From contig RFGE01000190.1 in the NCBI GenBank assembly GCA_003696105.1, forward strand, positions 1 through 47,540: a DNA stretch of 47,540 nt, given 5' to 3'. The notes beneath the pieces are model-generated. The model ran no database searches, was not told the origin of the DNA, and saw only the letters and a list, made by a program, of their open reading frames with translations. The stretch comes from Deltaproteobacteria bacterium (lineage in GTDB: Bacteria; Myxococcota_A; Polyangia; Haliangiales; J016). Below, piece after piece: positions 21,241 to 29,742 of the stretch. Positions within the stretch are counted from its first letter, which is position 1. Every line of letters starts with the position of its first letter. Made by a program: the position numbers and the translations under genes.

Positions 21241-22086
21241 TCACGGTGGAGACGCGCCGGCGAGCGCCGCGACCGCCGCGCGCACGGCGCGCTCGACGCG
21301 CGGCGGCACCGGCGCCTGCCCGCACTGCCGACACGCGGCGAGCGCGGCCCGCAGCGCGTCGCAGCGCGCGCGGCAGGCGGCGCACCGGTCGACGTGCGCC
21401 TCCATCTGCGCGCACAGCGCCGGCGCGACGTCGCCCTCGAGGTGCTTCGACAGCAGCGCGACCACGTCGGGGCATGCCGCGGCGGTGTCGGGTGCCTGCG
21501 CAACCAACGGCTGGAGCTGCTCGCGCACGAATGCGCGGGCGCGGTGCAACCGCGACTTGACTGCCGGGACCGACACCTCGAGCACAGTTGCCACCTCGCG
21601 GGCGCTGAGCCCCTCGACGTCGCGCAAAACGAGCACCTCACGGTAGGGCGGGTCGAGCGCCGCGATCGCTCGCTCGATCGCGGCGCCGAGTTCGCGCGCC
21701 GCGACCACGTCCTCTGGACTCGCCGCGCTCGGGTCCGGCAGCGACGCGCTGTCGTCGACGTCCGTGTCCAGCGACTCGACCCGGGCGGGCGCGTACTTGC
21801 TCCGGCGACGCCGCTTGATGCAGTGGCTGCGAGCGACCTGGAACAGCCAGGTCGACAGGGACGCGTCGCCGCGAAACGTGCGCACCGAGCGCGCCAGCGT
21901 CAGCAGCGTCTCCTGCGCGATCTCCCTCGCTTCCTCGGGATCCCCACACATCTTCATCCCGTACCGGTAGATGCGCGCCTGGTGGCGCGCGACGAGCGCG
22001 TCGACGGCCGACCGGTCGCCCGCTCTCGCAGCGGCGACCAGTTCCCGTTCGCTGCGTGAATCCTTTTCCGGCACGGCGGCTCTCAC
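21241..22086 (-). CDS. ECF sigma factor with fused C-terminal zinc-binding (anti-sigma-like) domain
   Basis: 281 residues from the GTG at 22086 (a second GTG at 22074 is possible). Sigma region 2 (about 20-90) includes ALVARHQARIYRYGMKMCG and SLSTWLFQVARSHC; a linker rich in Asp/Ser/Pro follows; region 4 (about 135-185) has LDPPYREVLVLRDVEGLS and VPAVKSRLHRAR. After region 4 there are some 85 more residues with HVDRCAAC, the HxxxCxxC motif of zinc-type anti-sigma factors, and another Cys pair later. No separate anti-sigma gene is adjacent. The extra domain may control the sigma factor intramolecularly, for example by redox or zinc. Confidence 0.88.
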   Translation of the reverse strand: MRAAVPEKDSRSERELVAAARAGDRSAVDALVARHQARIYRYGMKMCGDPEEAREIAQETLLTLARSVRTFRGDASLSTWLFQVARSHCIKRRRRSKYAPARVESLDTDVDDSASLPDPSAASPEDVVAARELGAAIERAIAALDPPYREVLVLRDVEGLSAREVATVLEVSVPAVKSRLHRARAFVREQLQPLVAQAPDTAAACPDVVALLSKHLEGDVAPALCAQMEAHVDRCAACRARCDALRAALAACRQCGQAPVPPRVERAVRAAVAALAGASPP

Positions 22087-22268
22087 CAACAGCTGTCCCT
22101 GCCGGCAGCTAACCACATCCTGCGTCTCTGAACCGTCATGCGACGTCGCGCCTGCGTTTTTTGCCTGGACCCACCCGCCGTCGCCGCGCCGTGCGTGGGG
22201 TTCCACGGGCCTGGCGGCCGACGCGCGACATGCCGGGACAGAGCCCGCGGTCGCACACGGAGGCCCGC

Positions 22269-22970
22269 GTGATCTTTCGCCAACTCTTCGACACCGACAG
22301 CTGCACATATACCTACTTATTGGCCAGCGACCGCACCCGGGAGGCGATTGTCATCGATCCCGTGCGGGACGCGCTGGCCAGTTACCTGCGCCTGCTCGAC
22401 GAACTCGACCTGCGGCTCGTCTACGCCGTGGACACCCACCTGCACGCCGACCACGTGACGGCGCTCGGCCCGCTGCGCAGCGAGACGCGCTGCGTCACGG
22501 TGATGGGGCGCGAAACGGCGGCGGACTGCGTGTCCGAGCGCATCGCCGATGGCGACACGATCGAGGTCGGCGGCGTGCGCCTCGAGGCGCGCTACACGCC
22601 CGGCCACACCGACGACTCGTACTCGTTCGTGCTCGCCGAGCCGGGCGGGCCACTGCGCGTGTTCACCGGCGATACGCTGCTCATCCGCGGCACCGGTCGG
22701 ACCGACTTCCAAAACGGCGACCCGCGCCTGCAGTACCAGAGCCTGTTCGGCAAGCTGCTCGCGCTGCCGGACGACACCCTGGTCTACCCCGCGCACGACT
22801 ACAAGGGATGGACCGTGAGCACGATCGGCGAGGAACGCCGCCACAACCCGCGCCTGCAGGTCGCGTCCATCGACGAGTACGTCGACATCATGAACAACCT
22901 GAAGCTGCCACACCCGCGCATGATGGACGTGGCGATCCCCGCCAACCGCGCGTGCGGCGACACGGTGTAG
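22269..22970 (+). CDS. persulfide dioxygenase-like (ETHE1-type) metallo-beta-lactamase fold protein
   Basis: 233 residues. The metal motif THLHADH near residue 60, the later GHTDDSYS and FTGDTLLIRGTGRTDFQ, and the C-terminal VYPAHDYKGWTVSTIGEE and NPRL are the ETHE1/sulfur dioxygenase signatures; the RTDFQ and YKG segments separate this group from glyoxalase II. These enzymes use one Fe(II) and O2 to convert glutathione persulfide to sulfite. The GTG start has GGAGG at 22258-22263; an earlier ATG at 22230 has no site. No rhodanese or sulfide:quinone reductase gene is adjacent. Confidence 0.9.
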   Translation: MIFRQLFDTDSCTYTYLLASDRTREAIVIDPVRDALASYLRLLDELDLRLVYAVDTHLHADHVTALGPLRSETRCVTVMGRETAADCVSERIADGDTIEVGGVRLEARYTPGHTDDSYSFVLAEPGGPLRVFTGDTLLIRGTGRTDFQNGDPRLQYQSLFGKLLALPDDTLVYPAHDYKGWTVSTIGEERRHNPRLQVASIDEYVDIMNNLKLPHPRMMDVAIPANRACGDTV

Positions 22971-23119
22971 CCGGCGCGCGCGATCCCGGCGGCGGCGCTG
23001 GCATCGCACCGGTCGCGCGGGCCCCGCGCGGCGCGGCCCGAACAGCCGTTTTGTCGGTCATCCTCCTGACTGCTTCGGCACGGGTTCCGCGTTAGGGTCG
23101 ACGGCGTCTGGAGTCCCCC

Positions 23120-23764
23120 GTGTCCACCATTCGCATCCTACTCGCCGACGACCACGCCCTGTTTCGCTCGAGCCTGCGCCTGCACCTCGAGACCCATCCC
23201 GAGCTCGAGGTCGTCGCGGAGGCGGCCGACTGCGAGTCGGTCCTGCAGCATGCCCGGCGCACGCAGCCCGACGTCATTCTGCTCGACCTGGCCATGCCCG
23301 GCGGGGACGCGCTGGACGTCATCCCGCGGCTGCGCGAGGCCTGTCCCGCCAGCCGCATCCTGGTGGTGACCGCCTTCGCGTCGCCGACCTATCTGCGGCG
23401 CTCGCTGTCCGCCGGCGCCTCCGGCTACGTGTGCAAGGCGACCTCACCGGAGCAGCTGCTCGCGGCCGTGCGGGCGGTGCGCGAAGGCAAGACCTACATC
23501 TCGTTGTCCGAGACCGAATCGGGCGCGGCGCTCGGCACCGGGTCGACGCGCGTGCCCGCCGTCGGCCCGGAGCTGTCCGGTCGGGAGCGCCAGGTTCTCG
23601 AGCTGATCGCGTACGGCCACACGTACAAGGAGATCGCGTCCGAACTCGGCGTGTCGATCAAGACGGTCGAGACCTATCGGTCGCGCCTGTCCGAGAAGCT
23701 CGGCCTGCGCTCGCGCAGCGACATCGTCCGCTACGCGCTCGACCACAACATCCTTCGCGCGTGA
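23120..23764 (+). CDS. NarL/LuxR-type response regulator
   Basis: 214 residues from a GTG. The receiver has the acidic pair D10-D11, phosphoacceptor D56 (LLDLAMPGG) and the Lys of GYVCKAT. The C-terminal LuxR helix-turn-helix is LSGRERQVLELIAYGHTYKEIASELG split by the usual turn, then SIKTVETYRSRL. All key residues are present. There is no histidine kinase next to it. It is closely similar to the regulator at 46812 in both domains, so the two are paralogues. TAGGGT at 23092-23097 could be a -10 element, with a 20-base leader containing CTGGAG. Confidence 0.93.
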   Translation: MSTIRILLADDHALFRSSLRLHLETHPELEVVAEAADCESVLQHARRTQPDVILLDLAMPGGDALDVIPRLREACPASRILVVTAFASPTYLRRSLSAGASGYVCKATSPEQLLAAVRAVREGKTYISLSETESGAALGTGSTRVPAVGPELSGRERQVLELIAYGHTYKEIASELGVSIKTVETYRSRLSEKLGLRSRSDIVRYALDHNILRA

Positions 23765-23833
23765 CGCCGTCCGCGCGCGACGGCCGCCGTGCGTTTTTCC
23801 GACCCACGCCGTTGCCCGCCGCCCGCCAGTGTG

Positions 23834-23839
23834 TAGGAT
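23834..23839 (+). promoter_or_regulatory. candidate -10 box (TAGGAT)
   Basis: GTG-TAGGAT followed by 7 bases and the ATG at 23847. Confidence 0.4.
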
Positions 23840-23846
23840 GGCCGCC

Positions 23847-24038
23847 ATGGCCACCTACACGTGCAGCAAGTGCGGAATGAGCGTGAACCTCACCTGCGCC
23901 AAGTGCGGCGCCGCCCTCGTCCACGACTCGATCACCAAGGACGACGGCACCGCGGTCGCCATCTCGAAGTGTCCCAACGGAGACGGCAAGGTCAAGTCGC
24001 CGCTGTGCTGCGGGCAAGACATGACCTGTCCCGTCTGA
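23847..24038 (+). CDS. small zinc-ribbon-like protein
   Basis: 63 residues with eight Cys: YTCSKCG (C6, C9), LTCAKCG (C17, C20), then SKC, LCCG and MTC. The paired CxxC units suggest one or two zinc sites or a rubredoxin-like iron site. No signal peptide or DNA-binding region is visible. The start was set at the ATG that gives MATYTCSKCG and that has a -10-like box 7 bases upstream; a GTG six codons earlier is possible. I do not recognise a named family beyond zinc ribbon. Confidence 0.75.
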   Translation: MATYTCSKCGMSVNLTCAKCGAALVHDSITKDDGTAVAISKCPNGDGKVKSPLCCGQDMTCPV

Positions 24039-24268
24039 CGCCCGCGTGACGCTCGCGGGGTCGCGTGCGCACCGCACCTTCGCGCGCCACGATCCGGCCG
24101 CCTCGCCGGCAGACACCGCGGCCCCGCGCGATTGCCTGCCCGCGCGCCGGCGTGCCGCGAGGCGCGCGACCGTAAGCGACAGGAAGCGGCGTCTTCCGGC
24201 CCGCGCGCGGACGCGCTGCCCGTTCGCGACCGCCGCGCGTCCCCGCTGGCGGGCCGGGGTGCCTGCGT

Positions 24269-24727
24269 TCAACGCTCGCGCGGCGCCGCGGTGGCGGGGG
24301 GCGAGCCGGCCCCATCCCCGTCAGGTAGCGCGTCCGGCTCGGGACACCGAGGGCGGTTCGGGTTCGGCACGTACGGCGCGATCGAAGGCCGGCCGGCACC
24401 GGCGTCGGAACGCCGAGCGGCGTCGGCCGGCGCGGGCGCGCACGGCACCTGGCGCGGCCCCGCGTCGCGATCGAGGCGATCGAGGACGTCGGGCGGAACG
24501 GCCTCCCCCGACGAGCGCACCTTGTGCGGTCGCTCCGGGTCGGCCTCCTCCGGTCGCTTGCCGGCGAGTTCCGGGTTCATCAACGTGAGCACGGTCGCCG
24601 TCGCGGCGGCACCCACGGCGACTTTCTTGGGATCCGCCTTCGGAACCTTGGCGCCGACGGGCGGCCCGCCGCACGCGGCGACGGCGACGATCGTTGCCAC
24701 GCCACACGCCCGAACGAACCGCGTCAT
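24269..24727 (-). CDS. predicted lipoprotein, disordered
   Basis: 152 residues. The signal peptide ends IVAVAAC, a good lipobox. A short hydrophobic segment follows (VAVGAAATATVLTLMN, about 40-55), then a Pro/Arg/Asp-rich, probably disordered tail with two Cys (QVPCAP, RPRCPE). No family is recognised. The start is fixed by the signal peptide and by a TACAAT box 6 bases upstream. It lies alone between intergenic stretches. Confidence 0.6.
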   Translation of the reverse strand: MTRFVRACGVATIVAVAACGGPPVGAKVPKADPKKVAVGAAATATVLTLMNPELAGKRPEEADPERPHKVRSSGEAVPPDVLDRLDRDAGPRQVPCAPAPADAARRSDAGAGRPSIAPYVPNPNRPRCPEPDALPDGDGAGSPPATAAPRER

Positions 24728-24733
24728 GTCCTC

Positions 24734-24739
24734 ATTGTA
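24734..24739 (-). promoter_or_regulatory. candidate -10 box (TACAAT)
   Basis: GCGG-TACAAT on the minus strand, 6 bases before the ATG at 24727. Confidence 0.5.
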
Positions 24740-25035
24740 CCGCTCGGATCGCGCGGCGGTGGCCGCGGTCGCGCACGCTGCCGCCGCCGCGTCCGGGTGT
24801 GTGCGCCCGCTGGGCCAGCCCTGCGGGCCAACTCGATCTGTGACGCGTAGCCCCGTTCGGCCGGGCGGCACTCGCGCCGGCGCCTGGGCCCACGCCCGGT
24901 GTCGCACCGCGTCATTCGCGGTCGCTTCCCCGTGGTGACGCGGCTCGGCAGGCGCGATCTCGGAGATCACTCCCGAACGAAAGTGACAGAAATGGGGCCC
25001 ATCGGCGGGGGGTGGAGTCGCAGGGGGTGGGGAGC

Positions 25036-25071
25036 GATGTCCCGCGCCTGTCCACCCGGGGTCGGGACATC
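25036..25071. repeat. 9-bp inverted repeat upstream of the MYXO-CTERM operon
   Basis: GATGTCCCG (25036-25044) and CGGGACATC (25063-25071) are exact complements 18 bases apart. It lies about 165 bp upstream of the sigma-54-type promoter, within the range used by enhancer-binding proteins. Confidence 0.6.
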
Positions 25072-25234
25072 CTCGCGAACCCTGGTTTCCGTGAATTCTT
25101 CCTGTCTTAGCCCTAGGGGCCACCCGGCGAGGCCAGCTTGAACCGGCCCGAGCTTGCCGCGAACGCCTTCGATCGCCCGGACCGCCGGTCCCTTCCGGCC
25201 GGCATAACCAACGGATTTTCCACGATGCCTACAT

Positions 25235-25250
25235 CGGCACAGGGATTGCG
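25235..25250 (+). promoter_or_regulatory. sigma-54-type promoter of the MYXO-CTERM/haem-lipoprotein operon
   Basis: CGGCACAGGGATTGCG: the -24 GG (25236-25237) and -12 GC (25248-25249) are separated by exactly 10 bases, and GGCAC and TTGC match the consensus. Initiation near 25261 leaves a leader of about 45 bases with a CAGGAG site before the ATG at 25306. Confidence 0.6.
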
Positions 25251-25305
25251 ACAGCACGGGCTGCAAGTCATCCCACCAGACCAACGCCGGGTCACAGGAG
25301 CTGCC

Positions 25306-27039
25306 ATGACGTCCAGACTGAATCCCTTCTTGATTGCCGCCGCCGTGGGTATCCCGGCCGCGGCGGTCGCGGCCCCGCACGTCGATACGATGCTGGTCCG
25401 CGACGGCTACGACGCAGGCGAGACGCGCCGCGACGAAGACGGCCGCGACCGGCCTCGCCGCGCTGTCTACCCGGGCGGCGAGCAAGCCCAGCTCGCCCAG
25501 CTCGCGTCGGGCGAGATCTTGATGTTCGGAATGGGCTCGTACCGCCTCAACGGCGAGCTGCCCAACCACCGCAACCAGATGTTCTGCGCTTCGATCAAGA
25601 TGGACCCGGTCCTCGGGCCGCAGCTGCAGAACCTCAAGTACGTCACCAACAACCAGGGCGACCGCTACCGCAACGCGCACCACCCGCGCGTGACGCCGAT
25701 CTTCAACGGCGAGGCCGTCGCGGTCACCTACAACTACGCCCCGAACAACCACGCCTACGCCTATCAGTTGGTGTTCGGCCCGAACTGCGAGCAGTTGTCG
25801 GAGCGTACGCGCATCGTCGCCAAGAACAACGACAACTGCAGCGAGACCGGCCAACACCCGGAAATCGTGACGTATCAGGACGCCACGACGACGCGCCTGT
25901 TCTCGGCGCACGGCTGCAACGGCAACGGCAGCGACGACTCGTGGGCCGCCATCACGGAGATCCGCAAGAATCCCGACGGCACCTACACGGTCGAGAAGAT
26001 CACGGACGACATCCGCACCGAGCGCGAAGAGGAGCGCAGCCGCCCCGACGTGCTCGCGACCAACATCCCGGATCTCGCCGTCGTGTGCCTCACCGCGGGC
26101 AACACGCAGCCGCCGAACCGCGGCGTGTACTGCTCGGGCTACGACACCCAGACCGGCGAGCAGCTGTGGCGCATGGCCGTCGCGAAGAAGGAAGACGGCA
26201 TCTACCGGACGCAGATTCGCGCCACCCCGATCCTCGACGCGGCCGGCAACCCGACCAACAAGGCGTACGTGACCTGGCAAGAGCTCACCAAGCGCCGCCG
26301 CAAGGAGAAGGGCACGGCGAAGATGATGGCGTCGGTCATCAGCTACGACCGCAACGGGATGAGCATCGAAGCCGTCCCGCAGACGGACATCTTCCCGGGC
26401 GGCGACGCGACGCACGCGAGCCAGTGCTCGACCCTGTGGGGTGAGGACGGCGCCGCCGAGTCGCGCATGGTGCTCATCAGCGGTTCGATCAACGGCAACG
26501 CGTCGGCCCTGTCCACCGCCCACGTCGTGGGCTGGAACGACCTCGAGCGCAAGCTCACGCACGTCCGCAAGATCGGCCTCGCCGCCGCGATCGACACCGG
26601 CTGGCTGTCGAACCTGTACGGCGAGAACCCGACGACCCAGGGCCGCAACTACATCCAGTGCATCGGCAACGTCCGCAACCCGGGCTACGGCGTCACCGGC
26701 GGCTATCAGCCGGACGTCCGCTCGTTCGTCGCGATCGCCGCGCACACTCGCCGCATCGACCCGACGACCGGCGCCCCTGAGGAGAAGCTGGCGACCGAAC
26801 TCGTGCTCATCCCGGCCGTGACCGCGCCCGCCGCGACCCTGCCTCCCGACGAGCCGAACAACGACCCGGACCCCGAGCCCGAGCCCGAGCCGAACCCCGA
26901 GCCGCAGCCCGACCCGGACCCGGCGCCGACGCCGACCGCCGACATGGCCGGCTGCAGCACCACCGGCACCACGTCGGGCGCCGCGACCGCGCTGCTCGTC
27001 GCCCTGGCTCTCGGCCTGCCGCGCCGCCGCCGCCGCTAA
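25306..27039 (+). CDS. secreted protein with MYXO-CTERM sorting signal
   Basis: 577 residues. It has a signal peptide (TSRLNPFLIAAAVGIPAAAVA). The large mature part is beta-rich with propeller-like blades, such as YDTQTGEQLWRM (which recalls PQQ-type repeats) and EAVAVTYNYAPNN; this fold is an inference. An Asp/Glu/Pro-rich stalk (DPDPEPEPEPNPEPQP) leads to the C-terminal signal: a small Gly-Cys motif (MAGCSTTG), one hydrophobic helix and a poly-Arg end (GLPRRRRR). That tripartite tail is the MYXO-CTERM signal, processed in myxobacteria and leading to surface attachment. It is the first gene of a probable operon with two haem-motif lipoproteins. Confidence 0.85.
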   Translation: MTSRLNPFLIAAAVGIPAAAVAAPHVDTMLVRDGYDAGETRRDEDGRDRPRRAVYPGGEQAQLAQLASGEILMFGMGSYRLNGELPNHRNQMFCASIKMDPVLGPQLQNLKYVTNNQGDRYRNAHHPRVTPIFNGEAVAVTYNYAPNNHAYAYQLVFGPNCEQLSERTRIVAKNNDNCSETGQHPEIVTYQDATTTRLFSAHGCNGNGSDDSWAAITEIRKNPDGTYTVEKITDDIRTEREEERSRPDVLATNIPDLAVVCLTAGNTQPPNRGVYCSGYDTQTGEQLWRMAVAKKEDGIYRTQIRATPILDAAGNPTNKAYVTWQELTKRRRKEKGTAKMMASVISYDRNGMSIEAVPQTDIFPGGDATHASQCSTLWGEDGAAESRMVLISGSINGNASALSTAHVVGWNDLERKLTHVRKIGLAAAIDTGWLSNLYGENPTTQGRNYIQCIGNVRNPGYGVTGGYQPDVRSFVAIAAHTRRIDPTTGAPEEKLATELVLIPAVTAPAATLPPDEPNNDPDPEPEPEPNPEPQPDPDPAPTPTADMAGCSTTGTTSGAATALLVALALGLPRRRRR

Positions 27040-27069
27040 CCCCGCCACGCCTATACGAAGGAGCATCTG

Positions 27070-27972
27070 ATGTCCTGGCGCACACTCACTCACACACTCG
27101 CCTCCGTGGCGCTGCTGGCGACGGCGTGCGCGGGCGAGCTCGAGCCGCTGAACCCCAGCGACCCGGAGCCGCCCACGCCGCCGCCGAGCGGCAGCCCGGA
27201 CGCGGGCGTCCCTGAGCCCACGGGAGACGATCCGTCGGTCCTGTTCTCCACGAACGTCCAGCCGATCGTCGCCCGCTGCGCCGGCGAAGCCTGCCACACC
27301 GGCGTCGGCACGCCGCTGAAGTTCCTCGGCTCGCCGTCCCCGGACGACGACTACGAGAGCATCACGGCGTTCCCGTCGGTGACGGGCAACTTCCAACCGG
27401 CGCTCGCGAACATGCTGTTGAAGATCGACGCGGGCGGCCACTACGGGCAGTCGTATACCCAGGCCGAGCGCGATGCGATCGTCGCCTGGCTGCAGGCCGA
27501 GAGCAGGGTTCGCGCGGACGCCGACGACGACGGCGAGCCCGACCCGCCGCCCGCGTCCACCAACGCGTTCGCCGAGTGGTCTGGCTGTATGACCAAGGCC
27601 AACTGGGATGCCGCGCAGATGGGCGACTGGGCCGACAAGCGGGCCGAGGGCGGTGACACCTGCTCGACCTGTCACGCCGACGGCGCGTTCCGGTTCAACA
27701 CGAACCCGACCAACGACACGATGTTCACCATGAACCGGACGGAGCTGTACATCATCGGGTTCTTCACGGTGAAGGTGAACGCCGACGGCAGCCAGCAGGT
27801 CATCCCGGCCTACGACAAGCTCGAGCGCATGGGCAACGGCTCCACCCTGCACCCGCGCTTCGACTACGGCCCGGACGACCCGTACTTCCAGCGGCTCGCC
27901 GAGTTCCATCAGCTCACCGAGCAGACCAAGCTGGCCGGCCAATGCGGCCCGGCTCAGTTCCCCACCCCGTAA
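27070..27972 (+). CDS. two-domain haem-motif lipoprotein
   Basis: 300 residues; a lipoprotein signal ends LLATAC, and GAAGGAG precedes the ATG. Domain I (about 55-145) starts VLFSTNVQPIVARC and contains CAGEACH (a CX4CH variant), then KFLG and a closing DAIVAWLQAE helix. Domain II (about 165-300) contains EWSGCM, NWDAAQMGDWADK and CSTCHADG, a CXXCH haem c motif. Domain I is similar to the protein at 43932 and domain II to the next protein. A periplasmic or outer-membrane c-type cytochrome role is likely for domain II; haem binding by the CX4CH site is less certain. Spacing and strand suggest cotranscription with 25306. Confidence 0.82.
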   Translation: MSWRTLTHTLASVALLATACAGELEPLNPSDPEPPTPPPSGSPDAGVPEPTGDDPSVLFSTNVQPIVARCAGEACHTGVGTPLKFLGSPSPDDDYESITAFPSVTGNFQPALANMLLKIDAGGHYGQSYTQAERDAIVAWLQAESRVRADADDDGEPDPPPASTNAFAEWSGCMTKANWDAAQMGDWADKRAEGGDTCSTCHADGAFRFNTNPTNDTMFTMNRTELYIIGFFTVKVNADGSQQVIPAYDKLERMGNGSTLHPRFDYGPDDPYFQRLAEFHQLTEQTKLAGQCGPAQFPTP

Positions 27973-27993
27973 CCCCTACCGACACGGAACCCC

Positions 27994-28572
27994 ATGCGCT
28001 CGCTGGCCCTCCTCGCCGTACTTGTCGCCCCCTCGGCCTGCCTCCAGTCGGAGTTCACTCCGGTGGATCCGGGACCGGACGCCGGCACCGCGCCGCAACC
28101 CGACGCCGATGTCGGCGGCGGCGAGCCCGACGCGGAGCCGGTGAACGTCGACCCGCTGGCCGAGTGGTCGGGATGTATGAACCTGACGAACTGGGATGCG
28201 TCAGGCATGGCGACGTGGGCCGACAAGCCGACCGAGGGCGGCACGGTGTGCTCCTCGTGTCACGGGGACGGGCTCGCGCGGTTCTTCGCGAACACCGACG
28301 ACACGTTGATGTTCACCTACAACCGCTACGAGACGTTCATCACGGGGTTCTTCACGATCGGTACCCGCCCCGACGGCACGGTCGACATCGTCCCGGCGTA
28401 CGCCAAGCTCGACCTCAAGGGCGGCGGCGCCAACAACCACCCCACCTTCGCCGTCGGCGACGCCGACCCGTACTACCAGGCGCTCGAGACGTTCTATCAG
28501 CTCACGCTTCAGCGCCGGCAAGCGGGCCTGTGCGACCCCCCGGGGTTCCCCACGCCCACTCCGAACCCGTAG
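27994..28572 (+). CDS. single-domain haem-motif lipoprotein
   Basis: 192 residues with a lipoprotein signal (RSLALLAVLVAPSAC) and a Pro/Asp/Ala linker. The domain repeats domain II of the preceding protein almost motif for motif: EWSGCMNLTNWDASGMATWADK, split by one residue change each, then CSSCHGDG (CXXCH), NRYETFITGFFT, and a C-terminal QAGLCDPPGFPTP. The extra conserved Cys pair (SGCM and GLCDPP) probably forms a disulphide. It is the last gene before a strong terminator. It arose by duplication of its neighbour or of an ancestor. Confidence 0.82.
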   Translation: MRSLALLAVLVAPSACLQSEFTPVDPGPDAGTAPQPDADVGGGEPDAEPVNVDPLAEWSGCMNLTNWDASGMATWADKPTEGGTVCSSCHGDGLARFFANTDDTLMFTYNRYETFITGFFTIGTRPDGTVDIVPAYAKLDLKGGGANNHPTFAVGDADPYYQALETFYQLTLQRRQAGLCDPPGFPTPTPNP

Positions 28573-28620
28573 TCTGAGACGTTACACTTCGCGCGGCCGC
28601 GCGCCGCCACCTGCCCTCCC

Positions 28621-28654
28621 CGCCCCGAGCGCTCTGCTCGGGGCGTTTTCTTTT
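28621..28654 (+). terminator. intrinsic terminator of the MYXO-CTERM/haem-lipoprotein operon
   Basis: A 10-bp perfect stem (CGCCCCGAGC, 28621-28630, with 28636-28645) and a 5-base loop, followed by TTTTCTTTT. Confidence 0.9.
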
Positions 28655-28677
28655 GCCAGGTCGCCGGGGTGGCGCGG

Positions 28678-29718
28678 CTACAGCGGGTCGGGCTCGTCCG
28701 GCGGCGGAGGCGGCGGCTCCGTGAACAGCGCGAGCGCCTGCACGGGCGTGTTCGACGGCCCCAGCACGATCTGGCCCGACGACTGCGGGTTCGCGACAAA
28801 GTACGCCTGTTCCAGCGCCGCCCGATCGAGGCGCGCGACCTTGCGCTCGTCGTAGATCAGATCCGCGGCCTGCACGGACGTCACGTCGACGCCCTGTTTG
28901 GCCAGATACGGCAGCAGCTTCCAGCGCAGCTCGCCCGCGTCGGTGCGCTCGGCCAGTTTTTCGGCCCCCGCGAGCATCCGCCGCTTGATCCACACCGCGA
29001 GCCGGTCGTCCTTGTAGACGCGGATGCCGCCGCGCATCGGCTCGCCGTAGTACGGAATGCCGTCGATGACCTTGCCGTCGAGCAGCGTATCCCCGTTGTC
29101 GCTCACGTCCGGCGGACGCTTGTCGATGTACACGCACACGGCCGCGATGTGGTCGAACGTCGTGCTCGTGCGCAGGTCTTCCGGGAAGTACACGAGCGGC
29201 TTGCCCGACGTCTCCGAGCCGAAGCCGAAGTACAGCCGGTCGCGCACGCGGCGCAGTTCGGGGCCCGAGATCTCGGCGACGAAGTGGTTGCCGCCGTAGA
29301 TGTGGACCGCCTTGACCCGAGCCAGGTCGACTCCCGCCGCCTCGAGGTACTCGGCGAGCCGGTACCGCCGCACCTTGATCTTCTCCTCGCGCGGTCCCGG
29401 CTGGCCGGCGCGGAAGTCGAGCATGCGCACGTCCTCGAGCCACACCGGCCGAAGCTTGGCCGGCAGCTCGCCGAACCACAGCACGCCGATCGGCACGCCA
29501 TCGACGTAGACGCCCGCGTCGCGCCACTTGCGCCCGCCGCGCTTGTACTCCGCGGGGACCCACTTTGCGTTGGCGCGGTGGTGCCCGGATACGCCCGCAA
29601 ACGGCGCAGCGTCGGCGGGTTGCGCCGCAGCGGGAGCCTTGCGCGGCGCGTCGGACTTCCCGGAGCACGCGGCAGCGACCAGACAACACACGGCGAGGGA
29701 TGGACGACAGCGTGGCAT
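28678..29718 (-). CDS. predicted lipoprotein of unknown function
   Basis: 346 residues. The signal ends LVAAAC. The mature protein looks globular and mixed alpha/beta, with segments such as VPIGVLWFGELPAKLRPVW, VKAVHIYGGNHFVAEISG and VVYIDKRPPDV-like strands (CVYIDKRP), and ends in a Pro-rich tail (TEPPPPPPDEPDPL). The motif IYGGNHFVAEI could suggest an oxidoreductase molybdopterin-like or SH3-type domain, but this is not a recognised match. It is divergent from the next gene; TATACT lies 12 bases before its ATG. Confidence 0.7.
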   Translation of the reverse strand: MPRCRPSLAVCCLVAAACSGKSDAPRKAPAAAQPADAAPFAGVSGHHRANAKWVPAEYKRGGRKWRDAGVYVDGVPIGVLWFGELPAKLRPVWLEDVRMLDFRAGQPGPREEKIKVRRYRLAEYLEAAGVDLARVKAVHIYGGNHFVAEISGPELRRVRDRLYFGFGSETSGKPLVYFPEDLRTSTTFDHIAAVCVYIDKRPPDVSDNGDTLLDGKVIDGIPYYGEPMRGGIRVYKDDRLAVWIKRRMLAGAEKLAERTDAGELRWKLLPYLAKQGVDVTSVQAADLIYDERKVARLDRAALEQAYFVANPQSSGQIVLGPSNTPVQALALFTEPPPPPPDEPDPL

Positions 29719-29742
29719 GATTGCTGCTGGAGTATAGAGGCG

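Larger units (their letters stand above)
24728..25305. other. 578-bp intergenic region
   Basis: Besides the -10 box of the minus-strand lipoprotein gene at its left edge, it holds a 9-bp inverted repeat (25036-25071) and a sigma-54-type promoter (25235-25250) in front of the MYXO-CTERM gene. I see no convincing coding sequence in it; an in-frame extension of the downstream gene to 25138 crosses the promoter and lacks a start signal. Confidence 0.6.

Noticed and set aside
26860-26940. Asp/Glu/Pro repeat as a collagen-like or calcium-binding domain
   Set aside because: It is a flexible stalk before the MYXO-CTERM signal; no RTX or EF-hand spacing.
24967-27942. 991-residue minus-strand frame
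   Set aside because: Antisense to the MYXO-CTERM operon, which has signal peptides, a sorting signal and ribosome-binding sites on the plus strand.
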